NCBI GenBank assembly: GCA_030123625.1
Contig: CP126121.1
Location: 2,334,179-2,398,178 of the forward strand
Length of the DNA: 64,000 bases
Origin: Nitrospira sp.
GTDB lineage: Bacteria > Nitrospirota > Nitrospiria > Nitrospirales > Nitrospiraceae
Direction: 5' to 3'
In this document: in pieces, positions 10,020 to 17,665 of the stretch
Position numbering within the stretch: the stretch's first letter is position 1
Layout: the number at the start of each line of letters is the position of its first letter
Translations under genes and position numbers: made by a program
Notes under the pieces: model-generated
What the model was told of the DNA's origin: nothing
What the model saw: only the letters and a program-made list of their open reading frames with translations
Database searches by the model: none

Positions 10020-12394
10020 GCGGGACGCTTGCCCGGCGTCTACGTGTCGAGGTGGAAGGAACAGTACAGGGTGTGGGGTTTCGCCCGTTCATCTACAGGC
10101 TGGCATCCGAGTTGGGATTGACTGGATGGGTGAAGAACACGTGCACCGGCGTGGTGATCGAAGTAGAAGGAGCGGTACCGGTTGTGAAGACTTTTCTTGA
10201 AAGGATGCGCACCGACGTACCGTCTTCGGCTTCTGTAGAGGCGATGAATACGAGTGTTGTTCCAGTGCTCGACGACACCGGTTTTTCGATAGAACAGAGC
10301 GCTGAATCCGGTCAACACACCCTTACTATTCCGCCGGATGTGGCCACCTGCGCCGACTGTCTGCGTGAGATGACTGATCCAACCGATCGTCGTTTTCGAT
10401 ATCCGTTTCTCACCTGTACCCAATGCGGTCCCCGCTATAGCCTGCTCACGGCGGTTCCATACGAGCGGTCCAATACCACCATGGCGGGTTTCGAACTTTG
10501 CGTGGCTTGTCGCGCCGAGTATGCCACCGAATCGGATCGACGCTTCCATGCGGAACCGATCGCCTGTCCATCCTGCGGCCCACGGCTGTGTTTATGGGAT
10601 GAGCAGGGCCGGGAAATATCGAGCGGTGAGGAGGCCTTGCGGCAAGCTGAGGTTATGCTCAGTCAAGGGCTCATTGTCGCCGTGAAAGGACTGGGCGGAT
10701 TTCAGTTCTGGGTCGATGCGACATCGAAAGAGGCGGTCCAGCGCTTACGAGATCGAAAACGAAGGCCCGAGAAGCCGTTTGCGGTGATATTCCCATCCAT
10801 CGAGGCGGTGAAAAACCATTGCTTGTTGTCTTCAGACGAGGAAGAGTTGCTCGGCTCGCCGCGAGCGCCGATCGTCTTGGTTCGAAAGCGAGCAGATGCG
10901 GTTCTTGCCGATACCGTAGCCCCCGGCAATCCTTACCTCGGTGTGATGCTGCCGCCGACGCCGCTTCATCATCTTTTGATGGAGTCACTTCGGCGGCCAA
11001 TGGTGGCTACCAGCGGTAATCGATCCGAAGAACCGATCGTGATCGATGAATGGGAGGCATTGGTTCGACTTAAAGGCATTGCCGATGCGCTGCTGGTGCA
11101 TGACAGGCCGATCGAAAGGCCCATCGATGATTCGGTGGTGTTGGTGGTGCCCAAAGAATTCGGGATGAAAGATACCGAGCAAGCAGAAAAATCAAAAGGT
11201 GAGGTGGTCATCGTTCGTCGAGCGAGAGGTTATGCGCCTCAAGCTATCTGCTGGACGGATGGCCCTGCGAATGGAGCTCAGGGGCCGGTATTGGCCGTGG
11301 GTGGACATCTCAAAAACACCGTGGCCGTTCTTACCGGCAATCGTGTCGTGTTGAGCCAGCATCTCGGGAATTTATCTACTCTGGAAGCGGACAGAGCGTT
11401 TCGGCAAGCGGTCGATGATCTCCAGCGACTGCTCCAAGTCATACCACGGACCATTGCCTGTGATCTCCACCCAGACTATCGCTCCACCAATTTCGCGCGA
11501 GAACTGGCTAGGAACCTGTCTGTTCCATTGATTCCCGTGCAGCACCACCATGCTCACGTGGCCTCGTGTATGGCAGAGCACAGGCTCGACGGTGAAGTGT
11601 TGGGTATAGCTTGGGACGGAGCCGGCTATGGAGGAGACGGCCAGGTGTGGGGCGGCGAATTCTTGATCGCGAACTACCGGGAGTTCACTCGGTACGCCTC
11701 TCTCAAACCTTTTCGGTTGTTGGGCGGAGAAGCGGCGATGAAGGAGCCGAGCCGATCTGCCGCAGCCCTGTTGTGGGAACTCATGGGAGAGGAGATGCCG
11801 ACCTATTCAGTTCCTTCTTGGAAGGTGACGCAAGATCAACGTGAGAAGTTTGCGGTCCTGCTCCGGTCCGGCATCGCGTCACCTTGGACCACGAGCATAG
11901 GGCGCCTGTTCGATGCTGTCGCATCGCTTACCGGCTTGTGTCACAAGGCGTCTTTTGAAGGACAAGCCGCCATGGCGGTCCAGTTTGCCGCGGAGCAAGA
12001 GTATGAAGACGGAATGAGGATAGAAGGATATCCGATGGATTTGGTGCCGAGCCGGAGTCCTCATACCAAGTGGGTTGTCGATTGGCATTCCATGATGAGT
12101 GCTATGTTGGATGATCTCCGCAGAGGGTGTCGTGTTGAAAAGATTGCCGTGCGGTTCCATGCGGCTCTTGCCGAAGCGGCTGTGTGTGTCGCCCAAGAAG
12201 CCGGCTTGCCTCGTGTCGTCCTGAGCGGCGGCTGTTTTCAAAATCGGCTTCTTCTCTTACTTGTAAGACAACATTTAGAGCATGCAGGATTCACTGTGTA
12301 TAGCCATGCGCTGGTTCCTCCCAATGACGGCGGACTGTCGCTGGGACAGGCGGTGGTTGCTGCGTGCCGATTGGGCGAGAAAGGTAACGCATAA
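10016..12394 (+). CDS. hypF: Carbamoyltransferase HypF
   Basis: This 792-residue protein has the full HypF layout. An acylphosphatase domain (VQGVGFRPFIYRLA, about residue 18) is followed by two zinc fingers (CADC, CTQCGPRYS, CVAC, CPSCGP; about residues 109-185). A YrdC-like domain (LIVAVKGLGGFQF) and a Kae1-like carbamoyltransferase domain with the metal-binding HHHAHVASC motif complete it. HypF activates carbamoyl phosphate and transfers the carbamoyl group to HypE for synthesis of the cyanide ligands of the NiFe centre. It overlaps hypA by 4 bp and is followed at once by hypC. Confidence 0.97.
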   Translation: MSGTLARRLRVEVEGTVQGVGFRPFIYRLASELGLTGWVKNTCTGVVIEVEGAVPVVKTFLERMRTDVPSSASVEAMNTSVVPVLDDTGFSIEQSAESGQHTLTIPPDVATCADCLREMTDPTDRRFRYPFLTCTQCGPRYSLLTAVPYERSNTTMAGFELCVACRAEYATESDRRFHAEPIACPSCGPRLCLWDEQGREISSGEEALRQAEVMLSQGLIVAVKGLGGFQFWVDATSKEAVQRLRDRKRRPEKPFAVIFPSIEAVKNHCLLSSDEEELLGSPRAPIVLVRKRADAVLADTVAPGNPYLGVMLPPTPLHHLLMESLRRPMVATSGNRSEEPIVIDEWEALVRLKGIADALLVHDRPIERPIDDSVVLVVPKEFGMKDTEQAEKSKGEVVIVRRARGYAPQAICWTDGPANGAQGPVLAVGGHLKNTVAVLTGNRVVLSQHLGNLSTLEADRAFRQAVDDLQRLLQVIPRTIACDLHPDYRSTNFARELARNLSVPLIPVQHHHAHVASCMAEHRLDGEVLGIAWDGAGYGGDGQVWGGEFLIANYREFTRYASLKPFRLLGGEAAMKEPSRSAAALLWELMGEEMPTYSVPSWKVTQDQREKFAVLLRSGIASPWTTSIGRLFDAVASLTGLCHKASFEGQAAMAVQFAAEQEYEDGMRIEGYPMDLVPSRSPHTKWVVDWHSMMSAMLDDLRRGCRVEKIAVRFHAALAEAAVCVAQEAGLPRVVLSGGCFQNRLLLLLVRQHLEHAGFTVYSHALVPPNDGGLSLGQAVVAACRLGEKGNA

Positions 12395-12395
12395 A

Positions 12396-12644
12396 ATGTG
12401 TCTTGCAGTCCCAGGGCAAGTCCTGAACATCGAAGAGGACGCGCTTCGCACCGCAACCGTGTCGTTCGGCGGAGTCACGAAATCCGTCTCATTAGCGCTG
12501 GTGCCGGAAACCAAAGTCGGCGACTATGTCATCGTCCATGTCGGTTTTGCGATCAGCAAACTGGATGAGGAAGCGGCCCAGCGAACGTTGGAGACCTACG
12601 CGGAGTTGGCAGCTTCAAGCTCGCCGAATGCGACTGATGGTTGA
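12396..12644 (+). CDS. hypC: Hydrogenase assembly chaperone HypC
   Basis: This 82-residue HypC/HybG-family protein begins MCLAVPGQV. The N-terminal Cys2 carries the Fe(CN)2CO moiety on its way from HypD to the large subunit. The start at 12396 is fixed by this motif and lies one base after the hypF stop. The usual downstream partner hypD is displaced by 2.6 kb; a membrane protein, an unknown gene, a toxin-antitoxin pair and a gene cassette lie between. Confidence 0.96.
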   Translation: MCLAVPGQVLNIEEDALRTATVSFGGVTKSVSLALVPETKVGDYVIVHVGFAISKLDEEAAQRTLETYAELAASSSPNATDG

Positions 12645-12689
12645 ACGCTCACGAAGTATATCCGGCTCTCATGCGGATCAGCTCACGCA

Positions 12690-13331
12690 TTGTTATATGA
12701 ACTGATACACGAGTTCAGTCCGCAAACGACGAGTGACGATGCCGTGACGTATCCTATTCTCAAATTTCTTCACCTGCTCGGTCTCACGCTGATAGGGGCA
12801 GGTTTGATCGGAGTCTGGTACGCGGATCTCCGCTCTCGACAGGTCCAGGAGTTGCTCATGTTCGCCGAGGCTGTCCGAACCATCGCGGTACTGTACGATG
12901 GCCTTGTCGTCCCCGGCGCTCTCCTGCTGCTCGGTTCTGGAACGTGGTTGATCGTCATGGTATATGGAGGATGGGCATTTCTTGGGATGCCGTGGCTGAC
13001 CGGAATGGTTGCGCTTTTCACATTCGAGTTCATCGAGGGCAACACGATCACGCGGCTTTATTTTATGCGACTTCGCCGTCTTGCAAAAGAAGCGGTCCAG
13101 CAGGGGAGGGTGACGGTGGAGTTGAAGGAAGCCCGACGCCGGCACGTGCCCACCTTTACCCACTTCCTCGATATTCCTATTCTCTTCGTTATCGTGGCAC
13201 TGGGAGCGATGCGGCCGAACAGCTGGGCTCCATTTGTCATCGGGACAGGGCTGGCGCTCGTCGCAGCGGCGATCTTGACCTTCGCGATTCCTCGTCTGTA
13301 TCCCTTCGAGCTTGGCGAGAACCGGCGTTGA
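12690..13331 (+). CDS. DUF2269-like integral membrane protein
   Basis: This protein of about 213 residues has five or so hydrophobic segments: HLLGLTLIGAGLIGVW, VVPGALLLLGSGTWLIVMVY, MPWLTGMVALFTFEF, LDIPILFVIVALGAM and a last segment near residue 185. The pattern of an N-terminal K-F-L-H helix and a later E-x-x-R-L-x-F helix resembles the DUF2269 family of small inner-membrane proteins of unknown role. The start used is TTG; no strong ribosome-binding site is seen, so the N-terminus is uncertain. It follows hypC by 45 bp and may be in the same transcript. Confidence 0.75.
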   Translation: MLYELIHEFSPQTTSDDAVTYPILKFLHLLGLTLIGAGLIGVWYADLRSRQVQELLMFAEAVRTIAVLYDGLVVPGALLLLGSGTWLIVMVYGGWAFLGMPWLTGMVALFTFEFIEGNTITRLYFMRLRRLAKEAVQQGRVTVELKEARRRHVPTFTHFLDIPILFVIVALGAMRPNSWAPFVIGTGLALVAAAILTFAIPRLYPFELGENRR

Positions 13332-13426
13332 AGCGCGGTGTATAACAACAGGATCACCATGATGGTGCTTCCGCCGCATCATATCCTGAGCATTGAGACG
13401 GCATCCGACACACAAGGAGATTCGAT

Positions 13427-13440
13427 AAATAGATCTATTT
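13427..13440. promoter_or_regulatory. Perfect 14-bp palindrome, candidate operator
   Basis: The sequence AAATAGATCTATTT is a perfect inverted repeat in an AT-rich patch of an otherwise GC-rich region. It lies 64 bp upstream of the small gene at 13504. A dimeric regulator could bind here, possibly over a promoter; no regulator is identified. Confidence 0.4.
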
Positions 13441-13503
13441 ACAATGGCCAACTGTCAAGATAGGGAAGCCCGAGCGACATATGATCCACGAGGAGAATAC
13501 ATT

Positions 13504-13821
13504 ATGAATGACAGCGACGGGATGTTGTTTGTAGCTCATTGGACGCACACGCCTGAGAATTGCCCAGGAAGAAGTAAAGAGGGAGCCACGATGCTCAATG
13601 AGTTCTGGGCTAAGCGTGACCTTGCCGCCAAGAAAGGAGTGAAGATTCTGAGTGCCTATGTCGCCGCCACGGAACATACCTACTACATCACCGTTCAGGC
13701 CAAGAATTATCAGTCTCTCTTGGAATTTTTCGAACCGTTGGCGCCGACCCAAACCGGCGCCATTCATCCGGTTACGACGATGGATGAATGGACGAAGCAC
13801 ATTGATCCGAAGAGAACGTGA
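13504..13821 (+). CDS. Small hypothetical protein, possible DUF3303-like
   Basis: This 105-residue soluble protein starts at ATG 13504, supported by GAGGAG about 10 bases upstream. It has the pattern MLFVAHWTHTPENCPGRS followed by alternating helices and strands, and ends in a W-x-K-H segment. It looks like a small ferredoxin-like alpha/beta fold with a single cysteine. A DUF3303-like relation is possible but not certain. A palindrome lies in its upstream region and the toxin-antitoxin pair follows. Confidence 0.65.
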   Translation: MNDSDGMLFVAHWTHTPENCPGRSKEGATMLNEFWAKRDLAAKKGVKILSAYVAATEHTYYITVQAKNYQSLLEFFEPLAPTQTGAIHPVTTMDEWTKHIDPKRT

Positions 13822-13905
13822 TGAATAGCTCTTCTTGAGTCGCACTCCATGAATCACCTCCTTCAACTTTGAAACGGCACCGTTGTTGGCTATAATCTGG
13901 CCAGA

Positions 13906-14199
13906 ATGCGTTTTGAGATTGTTCTGGCCCCTGAGGCAATCGAAGACTTTCGAGCCTTGAAGCCAAGTGTTCGGTCTGTCGTCCGGGATGCGCTTGAGAT
14001 GCATCTTCGTCATGAACCGATGAAAACGAGCCGAAGCCGTATTAAACGGCTGCGAGGTCTTGCCCGACCTCAATATCGGCTTCGTGTCGGCGGGATTCGA
14101 GTCTTCTACGATGTATCAGCCGAGTCCGTCGAGGTCTTATCCATTGTTCCAAAATCGGAGGCTGCGATATGGCTGGAGCAGTTCGGAAATCCAGAATAA
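13906..14199 (+). CDS. RelE/ParE-family toxin
   Basis: This 97-residue protein has the RelE/ParE fold signature. The N-terminal strand is FEIVLAPEAIEDFRAL, the central part is IKRLRGLARPQYRLRVGGIRVFYDV, with the basic R-x-R-x-G-x-R-V patch, and a C-terminal strand follows. Toxins of this family cut mRNA on ribosomes or block gyrase; subtype cannot be told here. The antitoxin gene follows and overlaps by 31 bp, so the order is toxin then antitoxin, the reverse of most type II modules. Confidence 0.88.
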   Translation: MRFEIVLAPEAIEDFRALKPSVRSVVRDALEMHLRHEPMKTSRSRIKRLRGLARPQYRLRVGGIRVFYDVSAESVEVLSIVPKSEAAIWLEQFGNPE

Positions 14200-14441
14200 G
14201 AGAAGTCCCGTTATCCGAGATCAAGGATGACCTGTCCAGATTTTTGCACGAGGCTGAGAAGCAGGAGATCGTCATCACTCGACATGGAAAGCCCGCCGGT
14301 GTCCTGATCGGATTCGAGTCGGAGGACGATTGGTTTGAGTACAAGCTCGAAAACGACCCTCGCTTTCTACGGCGCATCGAACAAGCCCGCAAGAGCCTGA
14401 AGGCCGGTCGGGTTACTCGTTTGGAAGATATGGCGGAGTAA
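14169..14441 (+). CDS. Phd/YefM-family antitoxin
   Basis: This 90-residue protein has the Phd/YefM pattern: VPLSEIKDDLSRFLHEAE, then IVITRHGKPAGVLIGF, a DNA-binding N-terminal domain. A charged C-terminal part (DDWFEYKLENDPRFLRRIEQ) probably wraps the toxin. It overlaps the toxin gene by 31 bp, so translation is coupled. Such antitoxins usually repress their own operon. Confidence 0.88.
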   Translation: MAGAVRKSRIREVPLSEIKDDLSRFLHEAEKQEIVITRHGKPAGVLIGFESEDDWFEYKLENDPRFLRRIEQARKSLKAGRVTRLEDMAE

Positions 14442-14637
14442 CAAGCTCCTCTCACGATGCGTTTGCACATGAATAAGGGCATGAGAGAATGATTTCATTG
14501 TTGACCTCTATTCGCTGCTCAAGAAGAAATTGGCAGCCGTGTAGGCCGACTGTTGAAAGAGGAATGCGCTGGCATCTGAACGGATTGCCCCTCGGAAATT
14601 ACAGTCTGATCCCAATTGACCGCATTGTTAGGCCACA

Positions 14638-15027
14638 ATGGAAAGATCCCTAGAGATTGTAGAGTTGCTCATTGCGATCAGTCGCCTACCCGAGGATCGT
14701 CGTCACCGCACCTCTGCGTGGTACGAGAGCCAGAAAGAACACTGGGTGGGGTGGTTGTTCCATTACAATAGCCCGGGCGCCTATGACAGAAAGGTAACTA
14801 ACGGGCGAGATGCCCGGTTTGTCTACAACCACGTGGTCTGTCCCGGTCTCTTGGCATATCTGGCTGATGCGTCGGGGGTCTCTCGGAGACTTGTCCGCGA
14901 GGCGAAACTAATCGCTGCTTCCAAAGGAGCGGAAATGCAGCGTGCAGGAGCGATTCGTCGCATTATTCCTTGGGAAACGGTACAAGCCGCACTCATTGAG
15001 CGTGGTTATGCACGCTTTGTGGGCTAA
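14638..15027 (+). CDS. Cassette-encoded hypothetical protein
   Basis: This 129-residue soluble protein contains RTSAWYESQKEHWVGWLFHY, YDRKVTNGRDARFVYNHVVC and a C-terminal IRRIIPWETVQAALIERG. No catalytic motif is recognised. The start lies four bases after the recombination core GTTAGGC, and the stop TAA is part of the attC R''-like box (GGCTAAC). This arrangement is typical of integron gene cassettes. Function unknown. Confidence 0.72.
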   Translation: MERSLEIVELLIAISRLPEDRRHRTSAWYESQKEHWVGWLFHYNSPGAYDRKVTNGRDARFVYNHVVCPGLLAYLADASGVSRRLVREAKLIAASKGAEMQRAGAIRRIIPWETVQAALIERGYARFVG

Positions 15028-15125
15028 CAATTCATTTGACCCGACATTGCCTTGTGGCTCGGTTTGGGGTTTTCTAACCCCGTTCACGCGCCCCTTAGCC
15101 GCGTGAGTTAATTCAGACGTTCGAC
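15022..15125 (+). other. attC-like recombination site
   Basis: The left end reads GGCTAACAATTCATTTGACC and the right end GAGTTAATTCAGACGTTCG. These resemble the classical attC ends CTAACAATTCGTTCAAGCC and GGCTTAACTCAAGCGTTAG. Both core boxes deviate at one position from RYYYAAC and GTTRRRY. The centre contains a hairpin (GGGGTTTTCTAACCCC), as expected for the variable terminal structure of a site of about 104 bp. Confidence 0.65.
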
Positions 15126-15244
15126 GGATATAAAGGAGGAGGCATTGTTGAGATTCGCTACGGCTCTGAATCACCGTTTTAGTCCTTTCTGGCTTATCGA
15201 GGTCAGTCGGATGCCGAGCAACGGAGTTGCAGAGGATTACAGCC

Positions 15245-16354
15245 ATGAAGTACGTGGATGAATTTCGCAATCGTGAAGTCGCGACGGCGCTGGCGGAGCG
15301 GATCAAGAAGACAGTGCGTCGGCCTTGGACCATCATGGAAGTCTGCGGGGGGCAGACTCACGCGATCGTACGGTTCGGGCTCGACAGTCTGTTGCCACCA
15401 AATCTTACGCTGGTTCATGGACCAGGTTGCCCGGTTTGTGTGACATCGGTGTCGCTCATCGATCAGGCAGTCTGCATTGCATCATTGCCGGGAGTGATCT
15501 TCTGTTCGTTCGGCGACATGTTGCGTGTCCCTGGTTCCCGTGGGGATCTGTTCGGAGTGAAGGCGGCAGGCGGGGACGTTCGCATCATCTATTCGCCGTT
15601 GGACGCACTTGAGCTGGCCCGTAAAAATCCGGATCGCGAAGTCGCTTGTTTCGCTGTGGGATTTGAAACGACTGCGCCGGCCTGGGCGATGGCGGTCTCG
15701 CAGGCGAAACAGTCGGGCATCACCAATTTCAGTCTGCTGATCGCCCATGTGCTGGTGCCGCCGGCGATGGAAGCGATCCTGTCGTCGCCGCAAAATCGGA
15801 TCCAGGGCTTTCTCGCCGCAGGCCACGTCTGCACTGTGATGGGTTATGAGGAGTACGAAGCCATCGCACAGCGGTATCGCGTCCCAATCGTCGTGACTGG
15901 GTTTGAGCCGCTCGATGTGCTCGAAGGGGTGGCCATGTTGGTCAGTCAGTTGGAGGAGGGACGGGTCGAGGTCGAAAATCAGTATGCGCGATCGGTCAGT
16001 CGGGAAGGGAACAAGCAGGCAAAAACCATCGTCGACGAGGTCTTTGAACCGGCAGCTCGTGCTTGGCGAGGCATCGGCGAGATTCAAGCAAGTGGTCTGC
16101 GTCTCAAGTCAGCCTACTATGCCTACGACGCTGGGTTGAAATTCCAGCGGGAGCTTGCGCAACTCGCTGAAGGAAAGGAAGATCCAGAATGCCAAAGTGG
16201 GCTGGTTCTCCAGGGTTTGCTCAAGCCGCCTGACTGCCCAGCCTTCGGAATTCGCTGCACACCGGAGCAACCGTTGGGTGCGCCGATGGTGTCGAGCGAA
16301 GGAACCTGCGCCGCTTATTATCGATACCGAAACCACGCGACTCGTGAAGCGTGA
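15245..16354 (+). CDS. hypD: Hydrogenase formation protein HypD
   Basis: This 369-residue HypD has its main motifs: [10 protein letters not shown] (about residue 35), [10 protein letters not shown] (about 63), [10 protein letters not shown] (about 137) and the C-terminal cysteines that hold a 4Fe-4S cluster. It is the scaffold on which the Fe(CN)2CO unit is built, with HypC and HypE. ATG 15245 has GAGGA about 11 bases upstream. hypE follows after 108 bp, a gap that contains a heptamer-type repeat. Confidence 0.96.
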   Translation: MKYVDEFRNREVATALAERIKKTVRRPWTIMEVCGGQTHAIVRFGLDSLLPPNLTLVHGPGCPVCVTSVSLIDQAVCIASLPGVIFCSFGDMLRVPGSRGDLFGVKAAGGDVRIIYSPLDALELARKNPDREVACFAVGFETTAPAWAMAVSQAKQSGITNFSLLIAHVLVPPAMEAILSSPQNRIQGFLAAGHVCTVMGYEEYEAIAQRYRVPIVVTGFEPLDVLEGVAMLVSQLEEGRVEVENQYARSVSREGNKQAKTIVDEVFEPAARAWRGIGEIQASGLRLKSAYYAYDAGLKFQRELAQLAEGKEDPECQSGLVLQGLLKPPDCPAFGIRCTPEQPLGAPMVSSEGTCAAYYRYRNHATREA

Positions 16355-16370
16355 AACGCCGGAGGAGCCA

Positions 16371-16431
16371 TTGGTCAATGGTCACTTGTCGCTGGTGAAG
16401 CAAATGACCAAATGACTAATGACCAGTGACC
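16371..16431 (+). repeat. Imperfect inverted GGTCATT-type repeat between hypD and hypE
   Basis: The gap contains ggtcaatggtcact on the left and aatgaccagtgacc on the right. The reverse complement of the right arm (ggtcactggtcatt) pairs with the left arm apart from two bases. The units are near-copies of GGTCAYT with a 7-bp period, like other arrays of this window. In RNA it would form a hairpin between two operon genes. Confidence 0.6.
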
Positions 16432-16462
16432 GGCCGTTCTTCTCCAAATGTAAGAAAACACT

Positions 16463-17518
16463 ATGATCGACAACAGATCCTTCGAGCCAAGCTGCCCGTT
16501 GCCGATCTCGGCCCAAAGAACCGTGCAACTGGCGCATGGCGGAGGTGGTCGGCTCATGCAGGAGCTGATTCACGACGTATTCGTGCGGGCTTTTCAGAAC
16601 CCGATGCTGGCGCCCCTCCACGACGGCGCAACGTGGCCGGTTGAAAAAGGGATGCTCGCCTTCACCACCGATTCTTATGTGGTACGCCCGCTGTTCTTCC
16701 CCGGCGGCGACATCGGGAGTTTGGCAGTGAACGGTACGATTAACGATCTGGCCATGTGCGGCGCCAAGCCGCTCTATTTAAGTGTGGGATTCATCCTGGA
16801 AGAGGGACTCAGCCTGGACGTGCTGCGGCGAGTCGTGAGCTCGATGGCCGAAGCCGCACGGGCGGCGGGAGTGCCGATCGTGACCGGCGATACCAAGGTC
16901 GTGGATCGCGGCAAGGGCGATGGAATCTTCATCACTACGTCCGGCGTTGGTCTGGTGCCAGATGGTATCCGTGTGTTGCCGGCATTGATTGAGCCCGGTG
17001 ATGCGATCCTTGTGAGCGGCGATCTTGGCTCCCATGGCGTGGCCGTCCTCAGCGTACGAGAAGGACTGACGTTCGACGGCCATGTCGAAAGCGATTCAGC
17101 ACCGTTGCATCACATCGTGAGTGAGCTGATCGACAACGGCATTGAGATCCATTGCCTGCGCGACCTCACCCGCGGCGGACTGGCCAGTATATTAAACGAA
17201 CTGGCTGCGGCAGCAAAAGTCGGCATGGTGGTGGAGGAGCCCGCCGTTCCTGTGAGCGAACCGGTACGTGGAGCCTGTGAGCTGCTAGGACTCGATCCAT
17301 TGTACGTGGCGAACGAGGGACGATTCGTCGCGATGGTGCCGGATTCGCATGCAGAAGCTGCGCTCGCTGTCATGCGCCGGCACGAAGCGGCGAGGCAGGC
17401 GGCTCACATCGGCATGGTGACGGATCGGGATCCTCCAACGGTCGTCCTACGGACTGTTATCGGCACCCATCGTGTACTTGACTTGCTATCCGGCGAGCAA
17501 CTGCCGCGAATCTGCTAA
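16463..17518 (+). CDS. hypE: Hydrogenase expression/formation protein HypE
   Basis: This 351-residue protein of the PurM/AIR-synthase-like family contains AHGGGGRLMQELI near residue 25, FTTDSYVV, and NGTINDLAMCGAKP near residue 93. The C-terminus ends PRIC, with the cysteine that is carbamoylated by HypF and dehydrated to thiocyanate. It completes the set HypA, C, D, E and F in this locus. No clear ribosome-binding site is seen before the ATG. Confidence 0.96.
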   Translation: MIDNRSFEPSCPLPISAQRTVQLAHGGGGRLMQELIHDVFVRAFQNPMLAPLHDGATWPVEKGMLAFTTDSYVVRPLFFPGGDIGSLAVNGTINDLAMCGAKPLYLSVGFILEEGLSLDVLRRVVSSMAEAARAAGVPIVTGDTKVVDRGKGDGIFITTSGVGLVPDGIRVLPALIEPGDAILVSGDLGSHGVAVLSVREGLTFDGHVESDSAPLHHIVSELIDNGIEIHCLRDLTRGGLASILNELAAAAKVGMVVEEPAVPVSEPVRGACELLGLDPLYVANEGRFVAMVPDSHAEAALAVMRRHEAARQAAHIGMVTDRDPPTVVLRTVIGTHRVLDLLSGEQLPRIC

Positions 17519-17665
17519 GGGCATGCGGGTTGCCATGGTATCGCGCCCTCAGCTGTAGCATTCCGCAACAGCGACCAGCAAACGCTGGTGGGACGTTGAG
17601 GATGTCTTCAGCACCGCGCTTGCGTCCAGCGTGGATCACACCAGTGTCACGCGATTGGAAGTCTC

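Larger units (their letters stand above)
14627..15125 (+). mobile_element. Integron-like gene cassette (no integrase in window)
   Basis: The core site GTTAGGC at 14627-14633 (consensus GTTRRRY) precedes one 129-codon gene. That gene's stop codon is embedded in an attC-like site which ends with GTTCGAC at 15119-15125. Recombination between such sites moves cassettes as circles. The unit lies between the toxin-antitoxin pair and hypD and breaks up the hyp genes. No intI gene is present in the window, so this is either a lone integrated cassette or the edge of a larger array that has been lost. Confidence 0.6.
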
